Shown: one piece after another, positions 26,199-34,343 of the stretch | How the letters are laid out: the number at the start of each line of letters is the position of its first letter | How positions within the stretch are numbered: the first letter of the stretch is position 1 | DNA from: DSVZ01 sp037439785 | GTDB taxonomy: Bacteria > Verrucomicrobiota > Verrucomicrobiia > Limisphaerales > J093 | Length of the DNA: 64,000 nt | Assembly (NCBI GenBank): GCA_037439785.1 | Contig: JBBIVJ010000006.1 | Coordinates: 1-64,000 of the forward strand | Direction: 5' to 3' | The notes under the pieces: generated by a model | What the model was told of the DNA's origin: nothing | Seen by the model: the letters and a program-made list of their open reading frames with translations, nothing else | The model's database searches: none | Program-made: the position numbers and the translations under genes

Positions 26199-27120
26199 TC
26201 CCGGCGGCCGCCGCGGCCAGCAACAACGCCCCCACCGGTACGGCATCCTCGGCCAGCGCCGCCAGCCCCACCTCCGGGCCGGGCCGGAACGCCTCCATCA
26301 ACAGCGGGGGCAGCGCCGCGGCCACGGCGGCCCGGAGCGGTTCGCCCAGCAGGGACAGCCCCCCGCCCAGGACAATCCGCGCCGGATGAAGCAGGTGCAC
26401 GGCGTGCGACAGGCCCCACGCCAGGTCAGCGGCCGTCTCCTCCAGCAACCGGCGGGCCTCGGCATCGCCCGCCGCCAGCGCCGCACCCAGGACACGGGCC
26501 TCTCCGCCAGGGGTGGGGCCCGCCAGCCGGGCCAGCAGGCAATCAGGCCGGGCCTCGATCCATTGCCGGATTTTCCGGTCCACCGCCCAGCCGGAACACC
26601 GCGACTCGACCGTGGCTCCGGTGCGGTCCAGCCGCACGTGGCCGATTTCCCCCTCCCCCGGCGGCGCGCCGTGGTAAATGGTGCCGCCGCAGACCAGCCC
26701 GCCGCCGACGCCGCTGCCCAGGGTCACATACAGGACCGGGTCGTGCCCGTGGCCGGCGCCGGCGCGCGCTTCGCCCAGGGCGGCCACATTGGCGTCATTG
26801 TCCACCACCACCGGCAGGCCGGTGAGCCCGCGCAACCACTCGCCCAGGGGGAAGTCCGACCAGCCGGCAATCTGGTGGGAACAGCAGATGCGGCCGGTCC
26901 GCCAGTCCACCGGCCCTCCGAAACCCACCCCCACGGCCGCCGCGGTCTCCCCGGCGCGCAGCTCCTCCAACGTGGCGGCGATCCGGTGGCGGATGCCTTC
27001 CGCCCCGCGGCCGCGGTCCACCGCGAAGCGGTGACGTTGGTGGAGGGCGCCGGTGGCGTCGCCCTGCACCACTTGCAGCTTGGTGCCGCCGATTTCGATG
27101 CCCAGCAGGGTGCGGTTCAT
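26188..27120 (-). CDS. ROK-family sugar kinase
   Basis: A 310-residue kinase of the ROK family, which phosphorylates glucose, N-acetyl sugars or related sugars with ATP. The N-terminal phosphate loop is LLGIEIGGTKLQVV. The catalytic region is VDNDANVAALGEARAG, and the ATP-binding motif is YVTLGSGVGGGLVCGG. The metal-site start GEIGHVRLD is present. The usual zinc cluster CxCGxxGCxE is not: this protein reads ESRCSGWAVDRKI there, so zinc binding is probably reduced or lost, as in some ROK branches. The start at 27120 gives MNRTLLGIEIGG. It lies just downstream of the decarboxylase gene, in the same direction. Confidence 0.88.
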   Translation of the reverse strand: MNRTLLGIEIGGTKLQVVQGDATGALHQRHRFAVDRGRGAEGIRHRIAATLEELRAGETAAAVGVGFGGPVDWRTGRICCSHQIAGWSDFPLGEWLRGLTGLPVVVDNDANVAALGEARAGAGHGHDPVLYVTLGSGVGGGLVCGGTIYHGAPPGEGEIGHVRLDRTGATVESRCSGWAVDRKIRQWIEARPDCLLARLAGPTPGGEARVLGAALAAGDAEARRLLEETAADLAWGLSHAVHLLHPARIVLGGGLSLLGEPLRAAVAAALPPLLMEAFRPGPEVGLAALAEDAVPVGALLLAAAAAGIRS

Positions 27121-27185
27121 GGGAGCGGCAGCTTGGCCGCGCCGCGGGGCGGCGGCAACTGCCCGCCTCGCCGGCGGCGGGGACC

Positions 27186-28670
27186 TCACGCGGCGGGGTC
27201 GGCGGCCAGCGCGTTGGCGGTGGCGCGGATGCGCTGCCAGGCGGCCTCGACGTGGCTGGCGGTGGTGTGGGTCTGGCCGACGCACAGCCGCAGGGTGTAA
27301 CGGTCGCGGAGGACGGTGTGGGAGAGGTGGAGCGCGCCGCTGGCGTTGAGGGCGTCGAGCAGGCGGCGGTTGAAGGCATCGCCCGCGCGGTGCCGGAAGC
27401 AGACCAGGTTCAGCCGCACCGGCGCGGCCAGCTCGAATTCCGGCGCGGCCTCCACCCACGCCGCGAACTGCTGCGCCAGGCGGATGTGCTCGCGGATGTG
27501 CCGGCGCAGGCCCTCGACGCCGTAATGGCGGAGCACGAACCAGAGCTTGAGGGCGCGGAAGCGGCGGCCGAGGGGCACCTGCCAGTCGCGGTAGTCCACC
27601 ACGCCGGCCTCCTGGGAGGCGGGGTGCCGCAGGTACTCGGGCTGGAGGCGCAGGGTGCGGAGCAGTGCCTCCCGGTCCGCCACCCAGAAGCAGTCGCAGT
27701 CGAAGTTGGTGAACATCCACTTGTGGGGGTTGAAGGCGTAGCTGTCGGCCCGGTCCACGCCGGCGTGCAGCCAGCGAAATTCCGGGCAGAGCGCCGCGGT
27801 GCCGGCCAGGGCGGCGTCCACGTGCAACCACACCCCTTCCCGCTGGCAGAGGTCCGCCACGGCGGCCACCGGGTCCACCGCCAGCGAGGAGGTGGTGCCC
27901 ACGGTGGCGCACGCGAAGCACGGCGTCAGCCCCGCCGCCCGGTCGCGGGCCATCTGGGCCGCCAGGGCGTCCGGCCGCAGGGCGAAGGTTTCGTCCGTGG
28001 GCAGCAGGCGCAGATGGGCGCGGCCCAGGCCGGCAATTTTCACCGCCTTTTCCACCGCGGCATGGGCGTGCTCGGAGGCGTAGGCGACCAGCCGGCCGGG
28101 GACGCCGGTCTCGTTGGCGGTGTAGTCGGTCGCCCGCTCGCGCGCGGCCAGCACCGCGCCCAGCATCGCGCTGGAGGCCGTGTCCTGGATGACGCCACCG
28201 CCGGGGCCGGTGGACTTGAACCGCGCCGGCAGGCCCAGCAGGTCCACCAGCCAGTCCAGCACGTGGGTCTCCAGTTCGGTGCAGGCCGGGCTGGTGATCC
28301 ACAGCATCCCCTGCACACCCAGCCCCGCGGCCAGCAGCTCGCCCAGGATCGAGGGGCCGGAGTTGTTGGCGGGGAAGTAGGCGAAGAAGTTCGGTGACTG
28401 CCAGTGGGTGAGCCCGGGCAGAATCCACCGCTCGACGTCGGCCAGCAGGCGGTCGAAGGGCTCACCCTGTGCCGGGGCTGCCGCGGGCAGGGCCGCACGC
28501 AGTTCCCCGGGCCGCGCCCGTGACAGCACCGGGAAGGACCCCACCCGACGCTGATAGTCCGCCAGCCAGTCCACCACCGCGTGGCCCCAGCGGCGGAACT
28601 CCTCGGGGGACATGTGATCGCCGGCAAGGGGCGTCGGATCGGGCAGGGGCTGTGCCGGGAGAGGATTCAT
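27186..28670 (-). CDS. PLP-dependent group II amino-acid decarboxylase
   Basis: A 494-residue fold-type I decarboxylase of the aromatic-L-amino-acid/tyrosine/glutamate group II family. Characteristic segments are HWQSPNFFAYFPANNSGPS near the substrate pocket, GGVIQDTASSAMLGA, the VWLHVDAALAGTA strand with the cofactor-binding Asp, and AFNPHKWMFTNFDCD, where Lys317 forms the PLP aldimine. The C-terminal RFRALKLWFVLRHYGVEGL and VRLNLVCFR segments match the aromatic subgroup best. The start at 28670 removes a long non-conserved upstream stretch. It probably makes an amine from tyrosine, tryptophan or a related amino acid. The real substrate is unproven. Confidence 0.88.
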   Translation of the reverse strand: MNPLPAQPLPDPTPLAGDHMSPEEFRRWGHAVVDWLADYQRRVGSFPVLSRARPGELRAALPAAAPAQGEPFDRLLADVERWILPGLTHWQSPNFFAYFPANNSGPSILGELLAAGLGVQGMLWITSPACTELETHVLDWLVDLLGLPARFKSTGPGGGVIQDTASSAMLGAVLAARERATDYTANETGVPGRLVAYASEHAHAAVEKAVKIAGLGRAHLRLLPTDETFALRPDALAAQMARDRAAGLTPCFACATVGTTSSLAVDPVAAVADLCQREGVWLHVDAALAGTAALCPEFRWLHAGVDRADSYAFNPHKWMFTNFDCDCFWVADREALLRTLRLQPEYLRHPASQEAGVVDYRDWQVPLGRRFRALKLWFVLRHYGVEGLRRHIREHIRLAQQFAAWVEAAPEFELAAPVRLNLVCFRHRAGDAFNRRLLDALNASGALHLSHTVLRDRYTLRLCVGQTHTTASHVEAAWQRIRATANALAADPAA

Positions 28671-28815
28671 GGCGGCCGCCAGCGTGGGCGTGTGCCCCCG
28701 GCTGTCAAGGTTGGCGGGCCGGTGCTCCGGCGCGCGCGCCGGCGGCGGGCGGCGGAAAGGCCGGGGCACCGTCGGGGTGCTTGCCCGCCGGCGGTCGCGA
28801 ACCCAAACTGCCCGC

Positions 28816-29688
28816 ATGAAGCGCCCTTGGAAATGGCTGGGCTGGCTGGGATGCGCGGCGTGGATCGCGGGAGCGACCCTCATGGCGCGCGCGGCCGGTG
28901 AACTGACCGTGATGACCTACAACCTGCGCTATGCCAGCGACACCCCGCCCAACGCCTGGCCCCAGCGCCGGCCCATCATGAAGGACTGCATCCGCGCCGT
29001 CGCGCCCGACCTCATCGGCACCCAGGAAGGGCTCTACCGTCAGCTCCGCGAACTGGCCGCCGACCTGCCCGAGTACGACTGGATCGGCACCGGCCGCGAC
29101 GGCGGCAGCCGCGGCGAGTTCATGGCCATCTTCTACCGGCGCGACCGGTTCGAGCCCCTCGAGTACGATCATTTCTGGCTCTCGGACACGCCCGAGGTCA
29201 TCGCCTCGGTCACCTGGGGACACTCCAACCGCCGGATGGTCACCTGGGTCCGGTTTCGGGACCGCCAGACCCACCGCGAGTTCTACTTCTGGAACACCCA
29301 CCTCGACCACGCCGTGCAGCCCGCCCGCGAAAAGGCGGCGCAGTTGATCCGGACCCGCGTCGAGGCCCTCAAGACCCGCCTGCCGGTACTGCTGGTGGGG
29401 GACTTCAACGCCGTGGCCGGCGCCAACCGCACCTACGATATCCTGGTCCGCGAAGGCGGGTTCGCCGACACCTGGGAACTGGCGCGGGAACGCCGCAACG
29501 CCGATTTCAACACTTTCAACGGCTTCGCCCCCGCCCGGCGCGGCGGCGAACGCATTGACTGGATTCTCCTGCGCGGGGAGGCCGACATCGAGTGGACCGA
29601 GATCGTGGTCATGGACCGCGACGGCCAGTACCCCAGCGATCATTTCCCCGTTGCGGCCCGCCTCCGCTGGCGGAACCCGGCCCCCTGA
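28816..29688 (+). CDS. Secreted endonuclease/exonuclease/phosphatase-family hydrolase
   Basis: A 290-residue protein with a clear signal peptide (KRPWKWLGWLGCAAWIAG, then MARAAG) and the metal-dependent EEP fold. Motifs in order are TVMTYNLRYASD, IGTQEGLYRQL (metal-binding Glu), FYFWNTHLDH, VLLVGDFNAVAG (Asp/Asn), ERIDWILLRG and YPSDHFPVAARL (catalytic Asp-His). Secreted members of this type act on phosphodiesters of nucleic acids, sphingomyelin or inositol phosphates. The substrate is open. It is transcribed away from the decarboxylase, and the following SelB-like gene starts 26 nt after it. Confidence 0.87.
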   Translation: MKRPWKWLGWLGCAAWIAGATLMARAAGELTVMTYNLRYASDTPPNAWPQRRPIMKDCIRAVAPDLIGTQEGLYRQLRELAADLPEYDWIGTGRDGGSRGEFMAIFYRRDRFEPLEYDHFWLSDTPEVIASVTWGHSNRRMVTWVRFRDRQTHREFYFWNTHLDHAVQPAREKAAQLIRTRVEALKTRLPVLLVGDFNAVAGANRTYDILVREGGFADTWELARERRNADFNTFNGFAPARRGGERIDWILLRGEADIEWTEIVVMDRDGQYPSDHFPVAARLRWRNPAP

Positions 29689-29714
29689 GCCGGCAGGCCA
29701 CCGGGGATGCCGGC

Positions 29715-31814
29715 ATGGAACCACGGCGCTGCATTCTGGCCCGGGGCGCCACCTCGCCGGTCGCCCGTGCCTGGCTGGCCCGGGCCCTGGGCGAGGGCGG
29801 GCAGGAGATTGACCCGGCAAAGCCCACCCCCGCGGGCGGCAGCGCCGGCGCCGCGGAGGTCGTCGGGGGATTCTGCCACACGCAAGATTACTGGGTGCCG
29901 GCGGCGCCGGGGCGGGAGGCCGGATGGTTCCGCGTGGTGACCGTCGCGCTGCCGGACGGGGAGTCCGGGCAGGGGGCGGCCGGCTTTGCCGGGGTGGACG
30001 TGGTGGTGCTGGCCGTGGGGCCGGACCCCGCGGAGCGGGAGCGATTCGGGCGGCTCCTGCAGATGGTGCGGGCGCTGGGGGTGCGGAACGGTTTGGTGGT
30101 GCGGCTGGCCGCCCCGGAAGCCACGGCAACCGGAACGGTTCACCCGGCGGCGGACGCCGCCGACTTTCCGGCATGGCCGGTCTTCGAAGCGCAGTTGGAA
30201 CCGGCGGAGGAAGCTGAACGACTCCGGCCACGGCTGGCCGAGCTGTTGTTGACCCTCCCGCCGCCTGCCGCCGAACCCGGTCGGCCCCGCGTCTGGCTGG
30301 CGGGTTCCCTCGACCCTGCTCGCCCGCCGGCCCGCGTGCGGGGCCTGCTCACGGAGGGTCCGCTGCGGTGCGACCAAACCCTGGCCTTGCAGCCGGGTGG
30401 CCTGAGGGCCCGCCTCCGCGAACTGCACACGCCGCAGGGACCCGTGACCGCCGTGGACCCGCCCCAGGAGGTCGAACTGGTGCTGGAATGGGAGGCCGCC
30501 GGAGCCCGGCCCGCGACCACGCGACCCGCGGCAGCCGGTGCGCGGCCGCCATCATCCCCGGCCCCGGCCGATGAGGCGGCGACCTCGCCCGCGCCGGGGC
30601 ACGTTCTCGCCGATCCGGCCCCGGGTGCAGCCGCGGACACGTTGGATGTGTGCCTGGTTCCCGCCGCGGAAGGCCCGCGGGCGGCGGACGACGTGCCGTT
30701 CCCGGACCGCGAACCGGTGCGGGTGTGGTGGGGTCCGCGGGTCGTGGCCGGCGTGGTGTTCCGGCATCCGGCCGGCGCGGCCGGGGCGCCGGTGCTGGCG
30801 CAACTGCGCCTGAGCGGGCCGGTGCTGGCGCTGGGGGGGGACCGGCTGGTGGTGGAAGCCGCGTCGGCGCCGGATCGGGTGGGGACGGCCCGGGTGCTGG
30901 ACCCGGCGGGGGACCGCAAGCGTTGGCAGCGGCACGAACAACGGGCACTGCTGGCGGCGCGGGCGGCGGCGTTCGACGATCCGGCGGTCTGGCTGGTGAG
31001 CCAGGTGCGACGCGATCGCTGGGTGGCCCGCGAGGGGTTGCTGGCCCGGACGCGGTTCCGCCCGGCGGCGGTGGCGGCGGCGCTGCGCGCGCAATTGGAC
31101 GCCGGCCAGGTGGTGGCGGCCGGGGGCTGGATCACAACGGCCGAGGCCTGGCAGCGGCGCGTGCAGCGCGCGGCGGAGGCGGTCGAGCGCTGGCATGAAA
31201 GCCACCCCGAGCGGGCGGGCCTGCCGTGGGAGGCGTTGGAGGCGCTGCTGGCGGAGGATCCCCTGCCGGCGGAGGCGCGGGCGGCCTGGCTCCACGCGTT
31301 GCGCCGGGCGGGTTATGCCCTCCGGGGCAACGTCGTCCAGCGGCGGGGGTATGTGCCCACCGTGCCGGAGCGGCTGCGCGAGGCGGTGGCGTGGGTGCGG
31401 CAGGAATTGACCCGCGCCCCCCTCGAACCGCCCGGCCGCGCAAAGCTTACGCCGGACGCCGACACGGCGCGGGCCCTTGTTTACCTCCTGGAGTCCGGGC
31501 AGGCCATCGCGGTGGGGCCGACCGTGGTCCTCGAATCGGGCGTTTATTCGCGGCTGGTAGAACTGGTCCGGCAACACCTGCGGCGTTACCGGCAGGCCCG
31601 CTTGAGCGAGGTGCGGCAGTGGCTGGGCACCACCCAGCGCATCCTCGAGCCCCTGTGCGAGCACTGGCAAAGCCGCGGCCTGCTGCGGCGCGAGGGAGCT
31701 TACCTGAAGTTGGCAGCCGGTCCCCGGCCCGCCGGGAGCGCGCAAAGGCGGACCCGGCGGCCGCGCCGGGAGCCCCGACCGCCCGGCCGGCATCTGCCGC
31801 CGGGGGCGGTATGA
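29715..31814 (+). CDS. SelB-like protein with a degenerate GTPase domain
   Basis: A 699-residue protein that aligns by layout with SelB, the elongation factor that delivers selenocysteinyl-tRNA: a G domain, two beta-barrel domains and C-terminal winged helices. The barrels are visible in RVRGLLTEGPLRCDQTLAL...VELVLEW and in LAQLRLSGPVLALGGDRLVVE...ARVLDP. The last ~280 residues contain winged-helix repeats ending in SEVRQWLGTTQRILEPLCEH and GLLRREGAYLKL. In the G domain every nucleotide motif is lost. The P-loop position reads RGATSPVARAWLARAL, with no GKT. DxPGH becomes VALPDG (77-82), and NKxD becomes VRLAAPE (129-135). GTP binding is therefore unlikely. No selA, selD or tRNA-Sec is nearby. 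The ATG at 29715 is favoured because earlier starts overlap the preceding gene. Confidence 0.75.
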   Translation: MEPRRCILARGATSPVARAWLARALGEGGQEIDPAKPTPAGGSAGAAEVVGGFCHTQDYWVPAAPGREAGWFRVVTVALPDGESGQGAAGFAGVDVVVLAVGPDPAERERFGRLLQMVRALGVRNGLVVRLAAPEATATGTVHPAADAADFPAWPVFEAQLEPAEEAERLRPRLAELLLTLPPPAAEPGRPRVWLAGSLDPARPPARVRGLLTEGPLRCDQTLALQPGGLRARLRELHTPQGPVTAVDPPQEVELVLEWEAAGARPATTRPAAAGARPPSSPAPADEAATSPAPGHVLADPAPGAAADTLDVCLVPAAEGPRAADDVPFPDREPVRVWWGPRVVAGVVFRHPAGAAGAPVLAQLRLSGPVLALGGDRLVVEAASAPDRVGTARVLDPAGDRKRWQRHEQRALLAARAAAFDDPAVWLVSQVRRDRWVAREGLLARTRFRPAAVAAALRAQLDAGQVVAAGGWITTAEAWQRRVQRAAEAVERWHESHPERAGLPWEALEALLAEDPLPAEARAAWLHALRRAGYALRGNVVQRRGYVPTVPERLREAVAWVRQELTRAPLEPPGRAKLTPDADTARALVYLLESGQAIAVGPTVVLESGVYSRLVELVRQHLRRYRQARLSEVRQWLGTTQRILEPLCEHWQSRGLLRREGAYLKLAAGPRPAGSAQRRTRRPRREPRPPGRHLPPGAV

Positions 31815-31877
31815 GCGGGGGGGGCGGGGGGCTTTGCGTTTGCGGGGGGGGGTGCCGGGAGGCTAAGCTGGTGGCCG

Positions 31878-32030
31878 ATGTGGGACCTGTTCAAAGAGTT
31901 CCTCCAGTTCCTCCGCGAGGAGAAGAAGTGGTGGCTGCTGCCGCTGGTGGTGATTTTGGTGACCCTGGCGGCGCTGCTGGTCTTCGGGTCCAGTTCCGGC
32001 ATCGCGTGGGCGATTTACCCCTTCATGTGA
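31878..32030 (+). CDS. Small SxtK/DUF5989-type membrane protein
   Basis: A 50-residue protein starting at 31878: an amphipathic charged N-terminus (DLFKEFLQFLREEKKWW), one transmembrane helix (LLPLVVILVTLAALLVFG) and a short tail ending IAWAIYPFM. This is the pattern of the SxtK/DUF5989 family, which travels with NodU/CmcH-type carbamoyltransferases. It ends three bases before the carbamoyltransferase ATG. The function is unknown. It probably acts with the enzyme at the membrane. Confidence 0.82.
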   Translation: MWDLFKEFLQFLREEKKWWLLPLVVILVTLAALLVFGSSSGIAWAIYPFM

Positions 32031-32033
32031 TCC

Positions 32034-33908
32034 ATGCCCGGCGGGCCGCACATCCTCGGCCTTTCGGCCTTTTATCATGACGCGGCGGCCGCGCTGGTCA
32101 GCGGCGGGCGGATTGTGGCGGCGGCCCAGGAGGAGCGCTTCAGCCGGCGCAAGCATGACGAGCGGTTCCCCGCCGGGGCCGTGGCCTGGTGCCTGCGGCA
32201 GGCGGACCTCGAACCGGGGCAACTGGACGCGGTGGTCTTCTACGACAAGCCCATCCTCAAGTTCGCCCGCCTGCTCGAGAGCTACCTGGCGGTGGCGCCG
32301 CGCGGCTGGCGGACCTTCTGCCAGGTCGTGCCGGGATGGCTGGGGGAGAAACTGAACCTGCGCCACACCCTGCGCGAGGAACTGCCCGGCCTGCGCGCCG
32401 GCTGTCCCCTGCTGTTCACCACCCACCACCAGGCGCACGCGGCCAGCGCGTTTTTCCCCTCACCGTTCGCTGAGGCGGCCATCCTGACGGTGGACGGGGT
32501 GGGGGAGTGGGCCACGACCACGGTGGGACGCGGCCGGGGCACACACCTGGAGTTGCTGAAGGAAATCCGGTTTCCGCATTCGCTGGGGCTGCTCTACACG
32601 GCGTTTACCGGCTACTGCGGGTTCCGGGTCAATTCCGGCGAGTACAAGCTCATGGGGCTGGCGCCCTACGGCGAGCCGCGCTTTGCGGACCGCATCCGCT
32701 CCGAACTGCTGGAGCTCCGGCCCGATGGCTCGTTCTGGCTGAACCTTGACTACTTCGCCTTCCTCCACGGCACCACCATGACCAACGAGCGGTTCCACCG
32801 GCTCTTCGAGGGACCCCCGCGCCAGCCGGAGGAGCCGGTCCAGCAACGCCACATGGACGTGGCCCGCTCGATGCAGGTGGTGACCGAGGAGGTCATGCTC
32901 CGGCTGGCCCGCCACACCCGCGAGCTGACCGGTCTGCCGCACCTGTGTCTGGCCGGCGGCGTGGCCCTGAACTGCGTGGCCAACGGCCGCATCCTGCGCG
33001 ACGGCCTCTTCGAGCGGCTCTGGATTCAGCCGGCGGCGGGCGATGCCGGCGGGGCCCTGGGCGCCGCCCTGGCCGCGTGGCACGGACACTTCGGCGGCGG
33101 CCGCTGGACGGAGGCCGTCGGCCAGATGCCGGTGGCCGGATCTCAGATGCCAGATGCCGGTGGCCGGATGGCGGATGCGATGCAGGGGGCGCTGCTGGGG
33201 CCGGAGTTCAGCGATGCCGAGATCGAGTCCGCCCTCCGGGGGCACGGCGCGGTCTGGGAACGGCTCGACCGGGAGGCGCTGCTGGACCGGACGGTGGAAT
33301 TGCTGGCAGCGGGCAAGGTGGTGGGGTGGTTCCAGGGGCGGATGGAGTTCGGTCCCCGTGCCCTGGGCAGCCGCTCGATCTTGGGCGACCCGCGTTCGCC
33401 CACGTTGCAGTCGGTGATGAACCTCAAGGTCAAGTTCCGCGAGTCGTTCCGGCCGTTCGCGCCGGTGGTGCTGCAGGAGCGGGTGGCCGACTACTTCGAT
33501 CTGGACGCCGAGTCCCCCTACATGCTGCTGGTGGCGCCGGTGCGGCCGGAACTGCGCCGGCCGGTCCCGCCGGGGTTGCGTGGGCTGGACCTGCTCCACG
33601 CCACGCGCTCGACCCTGCCCGCCATCACCCACGTGGATTTCTCGGCGCGCCTCCAAACGGTGGATGCGGAGCGGTTCCCCCTGCTGTACGCGCTGCTGCG
33701 GCGGTGGGAGGCGGCCACCGGCTGCGCCGTGCTCGTCAACACCTCCTTCAACGTGCGCGGCGAGCCCATCGTGTGCACACCCGATGACGCATACCGCTGC
33801 TTTGTGAACACCGAGATGGACCACCTGGTCATCGGCAGTTTCGTGCTGGGCCGCGCGGCCCAGCCGCGCCGCCCGGTGGAACGCCGCGTCGCCCCGCAGC
33901 CGGATTGA
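32034..33908 (+). CDS. O-carbamoyltransferase (NodU/CmcH/SxtI type)
   Basis: A 624-residue enzyme that transfers a carbamoyl group from carbamoyl phosphate, via carbamoyl-AMP, to a hydroxyl of an acceptor. The N-terminal Kae1/HSP70-like domain has ILGLSAFYHDAAAALV, EERFSRRKHDERFP, THHQAHAASAFFPSPF (iron/metal-binding His residues) and AILTVDGVGEWATTTV, and then LCLAGGVALNCVANGR. The C-terminal Sua5/YrdC-like domain has GRMEFGPRALGSRSILGDPR and LVNTSFNVRGEPIV. Between the two, residues ~360-385 carry a Met/Ala/Gly-rich insert made by a 20-bp direct repeat. It is flanked by sxtK-like and sxtJ-like genes, the cassette known from saxitoxin and many unrelated clusters. The acceptor is not evident. 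Confidence 0.93.
   Translation: MPGGPHILGLSAFYHDAAAALVSGGRIVAAAQEERFSRRKHDERFPAGAVAWCLRQADLEPGQLDAVVFYDKPILKFARLLESYLAVAPRGWRTFCQVVPGWLGEKLNLRHTLREELPGLRAGCPLLFTTHHQAHAASAFFPSPFAEAAILTVDGVGEWATTTVGRGRGTHLELLKEIRFPHSLGLLYTAFTGYCGFRVNSGEYKLMGLAPYGEPRFADRIRSELLELRPDGSFWLNLDYFAFLHGTTMTNERFHRLFEGPPRQPEEPVQQRHMDVARSMQVVTEEVMLRLARHTRELTGLPHLCLAGGVALNCVANGRILRDGLFERLWIQPAAGDAGGALGAALAAWHGHFGGGRWTEAVGQMPVAGSQMPDAGGRMADAMQGALLGPEFSDAEIESALRGHGAVWERLDREALLDRTVELLAAGKVVGWFQGRMEFGPRALGSRSILGDPRSPTLQSVMNLKVKFRESFRPFAPVVLQERVADYFDLDAESPYMLLVAPVRPELRRPVPPGLRGLDLLHATRSTLPAITHVDFSARLQTVDAERFPLLYALLRRWEAATGCAVLVNTSFNVRGEPIVCTPDDAYRCFVNTEMDHLVIGSFVLGRAAQPRRPVERRVAPQPD
33122..33169 (+). repeat. 20-bp direct repeat within the carbamoyltransferase gene
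   Basis: Bases 33122-33141 and 33150-33169 are identical 20-mers 28 nt apart, and shorter echoes (CAGATGC, CGGATGC) lie around them. The insert keeps the reading frame and encodes a low-complexity Met/Ala/Gly linker. Confidence 0.85.
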
Positions 33909-33912
33909 CCCC

Positions 33913-34314
33913 ATGCAACTGCGGCTGAAGGAAGACCCGCGTGAGTGGCGCAAGTTCGGCTGGAGCAGCGCGGCCGTGCTGGCGGTGCTGACCGGGCTGC
34001 TGGGGTGGCGGGGCTGGCTCCCCGGCCCCGTGCCGGGGATGGTTTTCGCTGGGCTGGCGGCGCTGGCGCTGGTGGCCTGGAGGCGGCCGCGCTGGCTGCG
34101 GGGACCTTACCGTGCCGGGATGCGCCTCAGCCACGTGCTGGGGCGGGTGATGGCGCCGGTGGTGTTGGGGGTGGTTTTCCTGGTCGTGGTCACCCCGCTG
34201 GGGCTGCTGCTGCGGGCACTGGGCAAGGACTTGTTGCGACTGCGCCGGGAGCCGCACGCCGGTTCGTACTGGCAGCCGGTCACCGGTTCCCGCGACCTGA
34301 CGCGGATGTACTGA
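33913..34314 (+). CDS. SxtJ-family membrane protein
   Basis: A 133-residue protein with three hydrophobic segments (AAVLAVLTGLLGWRGWL, MVFAGLAALALVAW and APVVLGVVFLVVVTPLGLLL) followed by a basic stretch and the tail SYWQPVTGSRDLTRMY. The final helix plus the P-L-G-L-L-R motif and the short cytoplasmic tail match SxtJ. It starts four bases after the carbamoyltransferase stop, completing an SxtK-SxtI-SxtJ-like operon. The molecular role is unknown. Association with the carbamoyltransferase at the membrane is an inference. Confidence 0.82.
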   Translation: MQLRLKEDPREWRKFGWSSAAVLAVLTGLLGWRGWLPGPVPGMVFAGLAALALVAWRRPRWLRGPYRAGMRLSHVLGRVMAPVVLGVVFLVVVTPLGLLLRALGKDLLRLRREPHAGSYWQPVTGSRDLTRMY

Positions 34315-34343
34315 GGGCGCGGCGCGGCACCGCCGCCCCCGGC

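Noticed and set aside
29715..31814. Annotating the SelB-like gene simply as selB
   Set aside because: All GTP-binding motifs are missing and no selenocysteine genes are nearby, so the standard function is not supported.
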